DNA of 51,849 bases, from the NCBI GenBank assembly GCA_014650415.1, contig BMUX01000031.1, positions 1 through 51,849 on the forward strand. The letters run 5' to 3'. Under the pieces are notes generated by a model. That model made no database searches. It saw nothing but the letters and a program-made list of their open reading frames with translations, and was not told where the DNA came from. Source of the DNA: Streptomyces spiroverticillatus (GTDB lineage: Bacteria > Actinomycetota > Actinomycetes > Streptomycetales > Streptomycetaceae). A program made the translations under genes and the position numbers. Positions 17,745 through 25,328 of this stretch are shown here, piece by piece (the stretch's first letter is position 1; the number at the start of each line of letters is the position of its first letter).

Positions 17745-18971
17745 GTGCGACAGGTATTGAGTAAGAGCGTGCTGGTAACAGCAGCCGTCTCGGGTGTGCT
17801 CTCCATGACCACCGGCTACGTCCACGCCGATGCGGTGGGCAACAGCACGGTCTCGAACTCGCCGGGGGTCGTCTCCGGCAACAGCGCCCAGGTTCCGGTA
17901 CACGTCCCGGTGAACCTCTGCGGCAACACCGTCAACGTAATCGGCCTGCTGAACCCGGCGTTCGGCAACAAGTGCTCCAACGGCTCCTCGGTGAAGCCGG
18001 GCAAGAGCAGCGGCGCGACGGCCTCCTCGAAGGTCACCGGGTCGCCCGGTGTCGCCTCCGGCAACAACGTGCAGGTCCCCGTGCACGTTCCGGTCAACGC
18101 CTGCGGTAACACGGTCAACGTGGTGGCCGCCCTGAACCCGGCGTTCGGCAACAAGTGCTCCAACGGCTCCTCGGTGAAGCCGGGCAAGAGCAGCGGCGCG
18201 ACGGCCTCCTCGAAGGTCACCGGGTCGCCCGGTGTCGCCTCCGGCAACAACGTGCAGGTCCCCGTGCACGTTCCGGTCAACGCCTGCGGTAACACGGTCA
18301 ACGTGGTGGCCGCCCTGAACCCGGCGTTCGGCAACAAGTGCTCCAACGGGTCGTCCGAGGCAACGCCTCCGGTCGAGCCCCCGGTGGTCGTGCCGCCCGT
18401 CGTGACGCCCCCGGCCGACGAGCCGCCCGCGGACGAGCCGCCGGCCGACGAGCCGCCCGCCGACGAGCCGCCCGCCGACGAGCCCCCGGCCGACGAGCCC
18501 CCGGCCGACGAGCCCCCGGCCGACGAGCCCCCGGCCGACGAGCCCCCGGCCGACGAGCCCCCGGCCGACGAGCCCCCGGCCGACGAGCCCCCGGCCGACG
18601 AGCCGCCCGCCGACGAGCCCCCGGTCACCCAGCCGCCGGTCACCCAGCCGCCGGTCACCCAGCCGCCGGTCACCCAGCCGCCGGTCACCCAGCCGCCGGT
18701 GAACCAGCCCCCGGTCACCCAGCCGCCGGCGGATGAGCCCCCGGCCGCGGATGAGCCCCCGGCCGCGGATGAGCCCCCCGTCACTCCGCCGCACGTCCCG
18801 TCGAAGCCCACCAAGCCTGGCCACGGTAAGCCCACGGGGCACAAGCCCGGTGGCAAGCCGCACCTCGCGCACACCGGTGCCGGTGAGCTCGGCGGCGCCG
18901 CGGCACTCAGCGCGGCTCTTGTTGCTGGTGGTGTTCTGCTGACCCGTCGCGGACGCGCTGCCCAGCGCTGA
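17745..18971 (+). CDS. Long chaplin with three chaplin domains, Pro/Glu repeat stalk and sortase signal
   Basis: GTG 17745 gives a signal peptide, then three chaplin domains (about 35-80, 98-141, 159-202), each with the VQVPVHVPVN core and C-GNTVNV...FGNKC cysteines. Domains 2 and 3 are identical. Then come about 14 PPADE pentapeptides, about 6 PPVTQ units and a Pro/Lys linker. The end is HLAHTGAGELGGAAALSAAL, a hydrophobic segment and RRGRAAQR: an LAXTG-type cell-wall sorting signal for class E sortase. Long chaplins of S. coelicolor (ChpA-C) have two domains and a shorter stalk, so this 408-aa form is enlarged. It would be covalently wall-anchored and present the chaplin domains beyond the wall. 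Confidence 0.93.
   Translation: MRQVLSKSVLVTAAVSGVLSMTTGYVHADAVGNSTVSNSPGVVSGNSAQVPVHVPVNLCGNTVNVIGLLNPAFGNKCSNGSSVKPGKSSGATASSKVTGSPGVASGNNVQVPVHVPVNACGNTVNVVAALNPAFGNKCSNGSSVKPGKSSGATASSKVTGSPGVASGNNVQVPVHVPVNACGNTVNVVAALNPAFGNKCSNGSSEATPPVEPPVVVPPVVTPPADEPPADEPPADEPPADEPPADEPPADEPPADEPPADEPPADEPPADEPPADEPPADEPPADEPPADEPPVTQPPVTQPPVTQPPVTQPPVTQPPVNQPPVTQPPADEPPAADEPPAADEPPVTPPHVPSKPTKPGHGKPTGHKPGGKPHLAHTGAGELGGAAALSAALVAGGVLLTRRGRAAQR
17950..18347 (+). repeat. 183-bp tandem repeat inside the long chaplin gene
   Basis: The motif TTCGGCAACAAGTGCTCCAA starts at 17961, 18144 and 18327, an exact period of 183 bp (61 codons). The two full units, each a linker plus chaplin domain, look identical base for base, which marks a recent duplication or active gene conversion. 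Confidence 0.9.
18411..18780 (+). repeat. 15-bp minisatellite coding for PPADE and PPVTQ units
   Basis: About 14 copies of CCCCCGGCCGACGAG-like units (18411-18620) are followed by about 6 copies of a CCGCCGGTCACCCAG unit, then variants with an extra Ala. The third-position pattern is homogenised in blocks (runs of CCC CCG versus CCG CCC), showing repeated local expansion. The copy number probably varies between strains and may be mis-assembled by short reads. Confidence 0.9.
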
Positions 18972-18997
18972 CTCGGTCGGGCAGCAGACGCTGCTCT

Positions 18998-19033
18998 GGT
19001 GGGGCGGGCCCCTGTGGCCCGCCCCACCTTTTT
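18998..19033 (+). terminator. Terminator after the long chaplin
   Basis: GGTGGGGCGGGCC (18998-19010) pairs perfectly with GGCCCGCCCCACC (19016-19028), followed directly by TTTTTGT. Classic factor-independent terminator. Confidence 0.85.
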
Positions 19034-19192
19034 GTCTAATTTTCCCGGCATGCGAGTGAAGTCCGGGACTTTATGCATGCATTCAGTTTCCCCGGGTGCC
19101 GGGCGCGCGTTAGTCACGGTGCAGGCGTCACGTGGAGAAATTACGCAGCGCCGAATTCCTAAGAAGACATCACAGAGAATGAGGAAAAGTTC

Positions 19193-19510
19193 ATGAAGTG
19201 CACGAAGGCGGCTTCGGTTCTGGCTATTTCGATGGTTGCCGTTGCTGCGGGTTCCTCGGCAGCGGCTGCGCAGCCCAGCGGTATGCCGACCAGCCCGTCG
19301 ATGAGCCTGAACTCAGGTGTCGCTCAGCTGGTGGAGGCGTACAACACGCACACCAAGCCTCTCAATGCCCCCCTGCCGGTGGTCAACGAGGCAAAGGATG
19401 CGGCCAAGACGGTCATGAACGCCAAGGACGCAGACCCGATGAAGCTGGTCGAGGGTGCGGTGGGCGGTCAGGGTGCATCGTCGATGCTCGGTGGGCTGCC
19501 CGTCGGCTGA
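19193..19510 (+). CDS. Small secreted protein with LGGLPVG tail, 105 aa
   Basis: Signal peptide MKCTKAASVLAISMVAVAAG SSAAAA, then QPSGMPTSPSMSLNSGVAQL, a helical middle (VNEAKDAAKTVMNAKDADPM) and the tail SSMLGGLPVG. Its design matches the proteins at 16680 and 15984: signal peptide, short variable middle, hydrophobic LGGLP tail. Own ribosome-binding site (GAGGAAAAG) and about 160 bp of fairly AT-rich upstream DNA. Function unknown; the setting suggests aerial hypha or spore surface. Confidence 0.7.
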   Translation: MKCTKAASVLAISMVAVAAGSSAAAAQPSGMPTSPSMSLNSGVAQLVEAYNTHTKPLNAPLPVVNEAKDAAKTVMNAKDADPMKLVEGAVGGQGASSMLGGLPVG

Positions 19511-19640
19511 TTGCGTGTGCCGGGTGAGGCAGTTGGCCCAATCGATTGCCCCTCAGGCGTGATATGGAGAGGCCCGGGAGAGGAAGCTGGTGAGCAGCGG
19601 TAAGCCTTCTTGCGTCTCATCCCCCTCCATGGGAGTGCAA

Positions 19641-19874
19641 ATGCGCAAGTTCGGACAGACCGTAGCACTGGCAGCCCTTACGGCCGCCGCTCTTCTTCCG
19701 CTGGCCGGAACGGCCTCAGCAGCGACTGCGGAGCCGTCGGCCAAGCCTGCCGCGGTTGACCGCTGTTGGGTGCACTACGGCAAGGTGGTCTGCACTGACG
19801 ACCCGCGGTGGTACCCGCACTACAGCGGCGTCGGCGTCGGCCTGGGCCTGGGCCTGGGCATTGGGGTGCTCTGA
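19641..19874 (+). CDS. Small secreted protein with Gly-rich tail, 77 aa
   Basis: ATG 19641 (GTG 19635 also possible) starts MRKFGQTVALAALTAAALLP LAGTASA, a signal peptide. The mature part is DRCWVHYGKVVCTDDPRWYP with two Cys that could form a disulphide, and it ends in VGVGLGLGLGIGVL, an extremely hydrophobic Gly/Leu/Val tail. This is like an adhesive or self-assembling surface peptide. No known family recognised. It is convergent with the chaplin gene at 19954 and shares its terminator. Confidence 0.65.
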   Translation: MRKFGQTVALAALTAAALLPLAGTASAATAEPSAKPAAVDRCWVHYGKVVCTDDPRWYPHYSGVGVGLGLGLGIGVL

Positions 19875-19898
19875 GCGGTAGAGGCACACACGCCCAAG

Positions 19899-19937
19899 AA
19901 GGTGGGGCCCCACAGCTGCTGTGTGGGGCCCCACCTT
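19899..19937. terminator. Bidirectional terminator between convergent surface-protein genes
   Basis: AAGGTGGGGCCCCACA (19899-19914) and TGTGGGGCCCCACCTT (19922-19937) form a perfect 16-bp stem with a 7-nt loop. It lies 25 bp after the plus-strand gene and 16 bp after the stop of the minus-strand chaplin, so it serves both. Confidence 0.9.
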
Positions 19938-19953
19938 CGTGTGACGCTTGTGC

Positions 19954-20193
19954 TCAGTTGTTGGCGGCCTCGTTGCCGAACGCCGGGTTGAGCAGACCGC
20001 CCGCGTTGGCGGTGTTGCCGGCAACGTTGACCGGAACGTGCACGGGGAACTGGGCCTGGTCGCCGGAGATGACGCCCGGGGACTGCGTCGCCGTGCCGTC
20101 GGCGTCGGCGTCGGCGGCAGCGGTACCGGCAGCGGCCCCGGCAGCGAGACCGGCAGTGGCGAGGACGAATGCAGCCTTCTTGGCAGCGTTCAT
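19954..20193 (-). CDS. Short chaplin without cysteines (ChpE-like)
   Basis: Signal peptide MNAAKKAAFVLATAGLAAGA AAGTAAA, then TQSPGVISGDQAQFPVHVPV and NVAGNTANAGGLLNPAFGNE. The domain is a clear chaplin, but both cysteines are replaced (V-A-G-N and N-E-A), as known for ChpE, the short chaplin lacking Cys. It can form amyloid but not the usual disulphide. 79 aa. A GGAGGTGC ribosome-binding site precedes the start. Confidence 0.93.
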   Translation of the reverse strand: MNAAKKAAFVLATAGLAAGAAAGTAAADADADGTATQSPGVISGDQAQFPVHVPVNVAGNTANAGGLLNPAFGNEAANN

Positions 20194-20389
20194 TTTGGTG
20201 CACCTCCTGGAGGAGTTGGGGTGTTTCGAGGATCCTTACACACCCGCAGCATTGCCCGGAAAGCAGAATGCACCGCTCAATCAGATTTCCCACCGATGGC
20301 TTATTGATACTTATTTCTCTCTGTAGTACTCATTCCCTGGAATGCACTGAGCTTCCCAAGACTCGCGCTGACGTGCGGTGAAGAACGAG

Positions 20390-20721
20390 GACGGCATTGA
20401 CGCTGCCGTTGTGGCCACGGCCCGCTCGCCGAGGCAGCGCATCTTGGCATGGGCCGTATGGTGCCGCCACTCCCACCGCTTGAATCAACGTCCCCGGAAC
20501 GGGACGCGGATGAGTCGGCCAGCGCCCTGATATGCCTTGTCGGCCCAGGGCTTGAGTCTCCCGTGAGTGCGAGCAGCCGTCAGATCGTGCCTGGAGCCGG
20601 GCAAAGCGGGTGAAGCCCATAGCAGTCTTCCTTGGGCATGCGTGTCACCGCACCGCAGGTGGGCCGGGACGAGGAGGGCCTGCGGCCCGGCCGTCAACAT
20701 CCGCCACCGAGTATTGATCAC
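20390..20721 (-). pseudogene. IS5-type (DDE_Tnp_4) transposase C-terminal fragment
   Basis: Minus-strand pieces SPALPGSRHDLTAARTHGRL, KPWADKAYQGAGRLIRVPF and, after a stop/frame change, HAKMRCLGERAVAT match the C-terminal half of IS5-group DDE transposases common in Streptomyces. The N-terminus and the end are missing. It separates the chaplin cluster from the metalloprotease. Confidence 0.7.
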
Positions 20722-20893
20722 CTGTCTGCGAAGGCTGAGCAGGCCCGTCAGATACCTCAGAGGGCGGCTCGACAGATTGATCGAGGATAGGTGGCTGAAT
20801 ATGTGACCATTGTGGATCTTGGTCGAGACACGTCTACGCGGAGCTTCATCGTTTTATATAAACCTCCAGCTCGCAGCCGGCCACGGCAGGTTG

Positions 20894-20949
20894 GACGGAA
20901 GGCAGTGTGCCCGGCCCCCTGCAGGGGGCCGGGCACACTGCCTTCCGTC
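20894..20949. terminator. 56-bp perfect palindrome, terminator of the metalloprotease gene
   Basis: The 28-nt arm 20894-20921 is exactly complementary to 20922-20949, with no loop bases beyond the centre CTGCAG. It starts 8 bp past the stop of the minus-strand metalloprotease gene. In RNA it forms an extremely stable hairpin; in DNA a perfect 56-bp palindrome is unusual and can extrude as a cruciform. Confidence 0.85.
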
Positions 20950-20957
20950 GGGCTGGA

Positions 20958-23027
20958 TCAGCCCGCTTCGGCGAAGAGGGCGGTGAGGGTGTGGTCCCTG
21001 TCGTTGCTGAAGGACACCGCGGTTTCACCGTTCGCCTTGTCGGTGTCTCCGCCGTACTCCTCATCGTCAAGGAGCCAGCCGGTGAAGATGAAGCCCGGTG
21101 CGGGGGTGGCGGTGGCGATCACGGTGTCTCCCTCGGCGTAGGGGCCCTGTTCGGAGAGGGCGATCGTGCCTTCGCCGCCTTGGACCTTGGTGTCGAGGTC
21201 GTACTTGTTGCGGTCGAACTCGGCGCGGAGCTGGAGGTTTTCGTCGTCCAGCGAGAGTTCGATGGTGTCGTCGTCGCCGGCGTTCGAGCCGTTGAGGGTC
21301 CAGCCGGTGAAGGACCAGCCGGGCTTCGCCACCGCGTCGTAGAGCAGGGTGCCGTTGTCGGGGGCGCCTCGCTTGGCGGGCTTCTGCTGCACGGTGCCGC
21401 CGCGGGTGGCCGAGGCCTGGACGCTCTTCTGCGGGGTGTTGCCCTTGCGGAAGGTCGCGGTGAGCTTCCGGTCGGCGGTCACGGGCAGGTTGAGGGTGCG
21501 GTCCGTTCCGTAGGCGCGCCCGTCGAGGGTCCACCCGGCGAAGACGTAGCCCGCGTTGGGCTTGGCGGTGAACAGAGCGGAGGTGCCCTTGGGGTAGGGG
21601 CCGTTCTCGGCGGCCTCGACCGTGCCGGCTCCGGCGGGGGTGACGGCGGTGCTGACCGCGCAGAGGGTGTCGCTGGACTTGGTGTCGCGGTAGCTGGCGA
21701 TGGCCGTGACGGTGTTGTTGAGGACGCGGGCGGCGTCGGCTTCGTCGGGCTGGCCGATCGGGATGCCCAGGGGCAGGCCTCGGTAGGTGAGCGAGGCGTT
21801 CGAGAAGCGGTTGATGCGCCCGCACGGGCCGTTGGTGGCCTTGCGGCAGCCGGACTCGTAGGCCATGAGGGAGGCGAAGTCGCCGGTGCGGGGGAAGTAG
21901 CCGTTGGCGCCGTAGGGCGGCGGCTGGTTGGGCTGGGTGGTGCGGTCGTGCGAGGAGCCGAGGTTGTGGCCGATTTCGTGGCCGAGGGAGAAGTTCTTCA
22001 GTGCGGCGTGCGCCACCACGTTGTAGCCGTAGTTGGCGGTGGACTTCGCGGGGGCCTTGGGCGAGTAGCCGAGGCCGCCTGCCGCCCGGCCGCCGGCGAT
22101 CACCGAGACCAGGTCGGCGCCGTACTGGTCGCGCAGGGACTGCATCTCGTCGAGGAGGTTGTCGCGGGGAGTGGCGAGCGCCTTGATCAGGTCCTGGGTG
22201 ACGCCGTCGCGGGCTGCGGGAACGTTGCTGACGGCGGGAATGTGCACCAGCCGGACCCGGGCGTTGATCTGGCTGTCGGCCAGGGCGTCGTTGGTGAGGG
22301 CCACGGAGCGGGTGATGTCGGCGCGGATCTGGCTGACGCCGCCGGCCTCGGCGAGGGCCTTGGGGGTGTAGCCGACGAGGAGGTCGATCAGGGTGGTCTT
22401 GCTGCCCTGGGCGCAGTTCTTGTCCGGGGCGACCGGGGCCGAACGCGGTGTGGCCGGCTGGGCTGCCGCCGGGGTGGGCGGCATGCTCATGTTGATCTCG
22501 TCCTCGTCGCCGACCGGGGTGACCTGGGTGATGGACACGCGGCCGGGGCCGTTGGACTCGATGGCGTAGTTGTCGCCGCCCAGCATGAACTGGGCCGTCA
22601 CCTGCTCGTTGCCCAGCTTGCCGTCGCAGGCTCCCTGGGCGGTGGCGATCACCCGCTGGCCGACGGCTCCCTTGACGGCGGCGGTGATGACGGTCACGTC
22701 ACCGATCTGGTTGCGGGCCTGCTCGACCACCTCGACCGTCACGTCGTCGAACAGCGGGAAGGAGTACTCGCGGTCGGAGGGGCCCTGGCAGAGGGCGTCG
22801 ACCGCTTGAGGGTTGAGCATGGCATCACGCTGGCGCACGGCTTCCGTACCGCCGCCGTCCTCCGGAGTGGTGTCCTCGGCAGGGGGTGCTACGGACAGCA
22901 TGGAGCCGGGTCCGCTGAACGCTGCGGCCTGCGGGCGGGGCGGGGCGGGCGGTGCGGAGAACCCGGTGGCACCGAGGACCATCGCGCCGAGCGCGATACC
23001 TCCGGCCCACTTCTTGCTGCGCTTCAC
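20958..23027 (-). CDS. Secreted reprolysin-like metalloprotease with three C-terminal InlB-type repeats
   Basis: 689 aa. Signal peptide (MKRSKKWAGGIALGAMVLGA), then a propeptide-like region to about 210. The metzincin domain has HEIGHNLGSSH at 350-360 plus Asp361 and the Met-turn SLMAYESGC near Met388. From about 463 three repeats follow with the pattern G-GTV...Y..GT...TA.PN.GY.FAGWTLDG...LTATF (Flg_new/InlB-B type), ending near 540, 618 and 688. Such repeats usually mediate surface or matrix attachment, so this is probably an extracellular protease held at the mycelial surface. It is a paralogue of the gene at 8041 without repeats. Monocistronic. Confidence 0.93.
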   Translation of the reverse strand: MKRSKKWAGGIALGAMVLGATGFSAPPAPPRPQAAAFSGPGSMLSVAPPAEDTTPEDGGGTEAVRQRDAMLNPQAVDALCQGPSDREYSFPLFDDVTVEVVEQARNQIGDVTVITAAVKGAVGQRVIATAQGACDGKLGNEQVTAQFMLGGDNYAIESNGPGRVSITQVTPVGDEDEINMSMPPTPAAAQPATPRSAPVAPDKNCAQGSKTTLIDLLVGYTPKALAEAGGVSQIRADITRSVALTNDALADSQINARVRLVHIPAVSNVPAARDGVTQDLIKALATPRDNLLDEMQSLRDQYGADLVSVIAGGRAAGGLGYSPKAPAKSTANYGYNVVAHAALKNFSLGHEIGHNLGSSHDRTTQPNQPPPYGANGYFPRTGDFASLMAYESGCRKATNGPCGRINRFSNASLTYRGLPLGIPIGQPDEADAARVLNNTVTAIASYRDTKSSDTLCAVSTAVTPAGAGTVEAAENGPYPKGTSALFTAKPNAGYVFAGWTLDGRAYGTDRTLNLPVTADRKLTATFRKGNTPQKSVQASATRGGTVQQKPAKRGAPDNGTLLYDAVAKPGWSFTGWTLNGSNAGDDDTIELSLDDENLQLRAEFDRNKYDLDTKVQGGEGTIALSEQGPYAEGDTVIATATPAPGFIFTGWLLDDEEYGGDTDKANGETAVSFSNDRDHTLTALFAEAG

Positions 23028-23327
23028 GTGTCAGCTTCTTCCTGCCGGTATGGGAGGGGACGCGTTATCCATTCCCGGTCAGGGGTGCGGGCGCATCGCA
23101 GCGCCGGTGGATGTCACCCGCGTGCCGTGCTGCATCACGCTGGATCCGCATTTTCACTGAAGACACGAAAGGCGAATGGGTGATCTCTGTCAGTTGCGCA
23201 GTGTGCGTACGGTAATCTGGCACTTGAACCTGTTCGGGCGGAATTCACAGCCGTCGGCTCCTTCGCCGTCGAAAACCGCCCAGTGGTGACGTTCAGGTTT
23301 GTTCATCCTCCGCATTACGGAAAAGTA

Positions 23328-23373
23328 CAGCAGTGAGCCCCCCCGGCCTGGATTTCGGGGGGGCTCACTGCTG
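23328..23373 (-). terminator. Terminator of the minus-strand rodlin gene
   Basis: CAGCAGTGAGCCCCCCC (23328-23344) pairs perfectly with GGGGGGGCTCACTGCTG (23357-23373) over a 12-nt loop, about 55 bp after the rodlin stop. On the minus strand it is followed by TACTTTTCCG. Confidence 0.8.
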
Positions 23374-23427
23374 TGTGGAAAGACCAGCAAGGTGGTGTGC
23401 AGCCGAGGATGCTGCACACCAGGAGAA

Positions 23428-23826
23428 TCAGCGGTTGTTGGTGCCGTTGCCGGAGAGGACCGGGAAGTCGTTGAGGATGTGCGAGAGCGGCTCGTCGCCC
23501 TTGGCCTGGGTGGAGTTCTCGACGCACTGCTGGTTCTGCGGCGCGGACAGGATCGGGACGTCCTGGACGCCGACCGGCACGACGCCAATGAGCGAGGTGG
23601 CGTTCGCCTTCGCCGGCAGGCCGATGCAGGGCTTGTTGAGCGAGCCCTGGACCAGGGACATCTGCGGGCTCATGTCACCGGCGGTCTTGGCGTTGCCGTA
23701 GTTCTGCTCAGCGCCGTTGCCGCTCAGCGACGTGGTGCCGTGGTCGTCGGCCAGCGCGACGGCCTGCGGGGCGGCCATCCCCATCGTGGCGGCGGCAAGC
23801 ATGGCGGTCGCCATGATCTTCTTCAT
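23428..23826 (-). CDS. rdlA: Rodlin (RdlA/RdlB type)
   Basis: Rodlins are secreted proteins that align chaplin fibrils into the rodlet layer on aerial hyphae and spores. 132 aa with signal peptide MKKIMATAMLAAATMGMAAP QAVALA, then GTTSLSGNGAEQNYGNAKTA, PQMSLVQGSLNKPCIGLPAK, VGVQDVPILSAPQNQQCVEN and the conserved end DFPVLSGNGTNNR, with two Cys. It is divergent from a second, about 85% identical rodlin at 24098, the arrangement of rdlA-rdlB in S. coelicolor. Which copy is A or B cannot be decided here. Confidence 0.93.
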   Translation of the reverse strand: MKKIMATAMLAAATMGMAAPQAVALADDHGTTSLSGNGAEQNYGNAKTAGDMSPQMSLVQGSLNKPCIGLPAKANATSLIGVVPVGVQDVPILSAPQNQQCVENSTQAKGDEPLSHILNDFPVLSGNGTNNR

Positions 23827-24097
23827 GCTTCAGTCCTTCTTTCCCATGGAGTACCCCTGTCCTGGAGCCCCCTGCAGAACTTCGGGCCGGGAGTTTAGTT
23901 ATCCGCATTCACTCGAATGGCGGAGCGATGGGCTCTGGGGCAGCTATTCGAGAGAAAAGCAGATCTGCCGAAAGTACGGTCGGAGCCGCCGACTGGGTAG
24001 CTTTTATGCCATACGGGTGAACAGAAAGAACCAAACCTGTCACTGGGTGGTTGTGCAGCCAGTAAGCAGCCGGCCCCCGGAACGAAGAGGTTTCTCC
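23827..24097. promoter_or_regulatory. Divergent rodlin promoter region
   Basis: A 271-bp region between two divergent rodlin start codons. Both genes have GGACTGAAG or GAAGAGG-like ribosome-binding sites. The centre (23890-24010) is AT-richer than the surroundings. Rodlin transcription is known to depend on BldN-type sigma factors; I could not identify a convincing CGTAAC...CGTTGA pair by eye. Confidence 0.5.
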
Positions 24098-24508
24098 ATG
24101 CGTAACAAGATGATGGTTTCGTCTGCGGTCGCAGCAGCTGCCATGTCTCTCGGCGTCATTGCCGCCCCGCAGGCCATGGCCATCGCGGACGACGGCGGCA
24201 CCACGTCGCTGAGCGGCAACGGCGCTGAGCAGAACTACGGCAACGCTGAGACCGCCGGTGACATGAGCCCGCAGATGTCCCTGGTCCAGGGCTCGCTCAA
24301 CAAGCCCTGTGTCGGCCTGCCGGCCAAGGCCAACCTGACCTCTCTCGCCGGTGTGGTCCCGGTCGGCGTCCAGGACATCCCGATCCTGTCCGCGCCGCAG
24401 AACCAGCAGTGTGTCGAGAACTCCACCCAGGCCAAGGGCGACGAGCCGCTCTCGCACATCCTGGAGGACTTCCCGGTCCTCTCCGGCAACGGCGCCAACA
24501 ACCGCTGA
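24098..24508 (+). CDS. rdlB: Rodlin (second of a divergent pair)
   Basis: 136 aa: MRNKMMVSSAVAAAAMSLGV signal peptide ending near QAMAIA, then DDGGTTSLSGNGAEQNYGNA, GDMSPQMSLVQGSLNKPCVG, VPVGVQDIPILSAPQNQQCV and DFPVLSGNGANNR. Nearly identical in the mature part to the divergent copy at 23428, and more distant from the third rodlin at 31844. Works with chaplins to build the rodlet layer outside the cell wall. Followed by a strong terminator. Confidence 0.93.
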   Translation: MRNKMMVSSAVAAAAMSLGVIAAPQAMAIADDGGTTSLSGNGAEQNYGNAETAGDMSPQMSLVQGSLNKPCVGLPAKANLTSLAGVVPVGVQDIPILSAPQNQQCVENSTQAKGDEPLSHILEDFPVLSGNGANNR

Positions 24509-24592
24509 CTCCGGGGCTGATGACCCTGGGCTGGCAATTGCGGTACATGCGTGCGAACAGCCGCTCGCGCGCATGGGGATGAGGTGAGCTGT

Positions 24593-24630
24593 GTGTGGCC
24601 CCGCGAGGAGTTCCCTTCGCGGGGCCACAC
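24593..24630 (+). terminator. Terminator between rodlin and DUF5949 genes
   Basis: GTGTGGCCCCGCGA (24593-24606) and TCGCGGGGCCACAC (24617-24630) make a perfect 14-bp stem with a 10-nt loop. It lies between convergent genes and can serve both. Confidence 0.8.
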
Positions 24631-24651
24631 GCATGTGTGCGGCGCGCGTGG

Positions 24652-25149
24652 CTACCTTCGCAGACGCGCGGCCGGAAGGCGGCAGTGAGCGGCGGTGCGA
24701 ATGGTTTCCTCATCGCCCACGAACGCCTCAAGCTGGTCTTCGGCTACCGGCTGGCCGGGCTTGTGGTGGGGCCAGGGGCGCGTGGCGAACATCAGGTGCA
24801 CCTGGCCGCGCTTCTCCGCAGCAGCAGTCCACTGAGGCGGGACCGTGCAGGTGACATTGAGGTGAGGGAGGGTCAGGACCACGTTGGCACCGTCCACCAT
24901 GAGGGTCACGGGGACGGTGGACAGTGCTCCGTTGGCAATGGGCCCACCGACGGTAAGCCCGGAACCGGCGATCACGGCCCGGACTGCCGCGTCGCCTTCC
25001 TCTGCGGTTCCTGCTCCGTCGCCCAAGGCGTAGGCGAGGAGGAAGGCCGCGTCATGGCCGTCGTCGGCGTGCTCTCCTGCCCAGGGAAGGACGGCGATGG
25101 TGCCCAAGTGGGCGCGGTTGAGCGGAAGCTCGGTCTCGGTTGAAGTCAT
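24652..25149 (-). CDS. DUF5949-type protein
   Basis: From ATG 25149: MTSTETELPLNRAHLGTIAV, then PWAGEHADDGHDAAFLLAYA, VPVTLMVDGANVVLTLPHLN, and VHLMFATRPWPHHKPGQPVA. This resembles the actinomycete-specific DUF5949 family, of unknown function and about 165 aa. No signal peptide, so probably cytosolic. An upstream in-frame Met at 25179 is possible but less likely. Monocistronic. The roughly 180 bp on its 5' side contain no gene. Confidence 0.7.
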   Translation of the reverse strand: MTSTETELPLNRAHLGTIAVLPWAGEHADDGHDAAFLLAYALGDGAGTAEEGDAAVRAVIAGSGLTVGGPIANGALSTVPVTLMVDGANVVLTLPHLNVTCTVPPQWTAAAEKRGQVHLMFATRPWPHHKPGQPVAEDQLEAFVGDEETIRTAAHCRLPAARLRR

Positions 25150-25328
25150 GCGACAGGACAGTAGTTGCGCCGTATGCACCTTCTGCCGCCCTTGTCACCC
25201 ATTCAGCCTAAGAAGTACCAGCTGATGGCCCGTACGTGTGTCACTGACGGAGTGACATGTGGCCTTCCGCGCCCCCGCTGTGACGTCGTGTCCGCCCACC
25301 CTCTGGCCGTGGGCGCTTCACCTGCCCG

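Noticed and set aside
17676..19117. Long antisense frames over the long chaplin gene rich in RGLVGRGL or GGSSAGGSSA repeats
   Set aside because: They are the reverse readings of the PPADE/PPVTQ minisatellite; the plus-strand frame has a signal peptide, chaplin domains and a sorting signal.
20907..23183. 758-codon plus-strand frame
   Set aside because: Antisense shadow of the metalloprotease gene with Gly/Val-rich low-information sequence.
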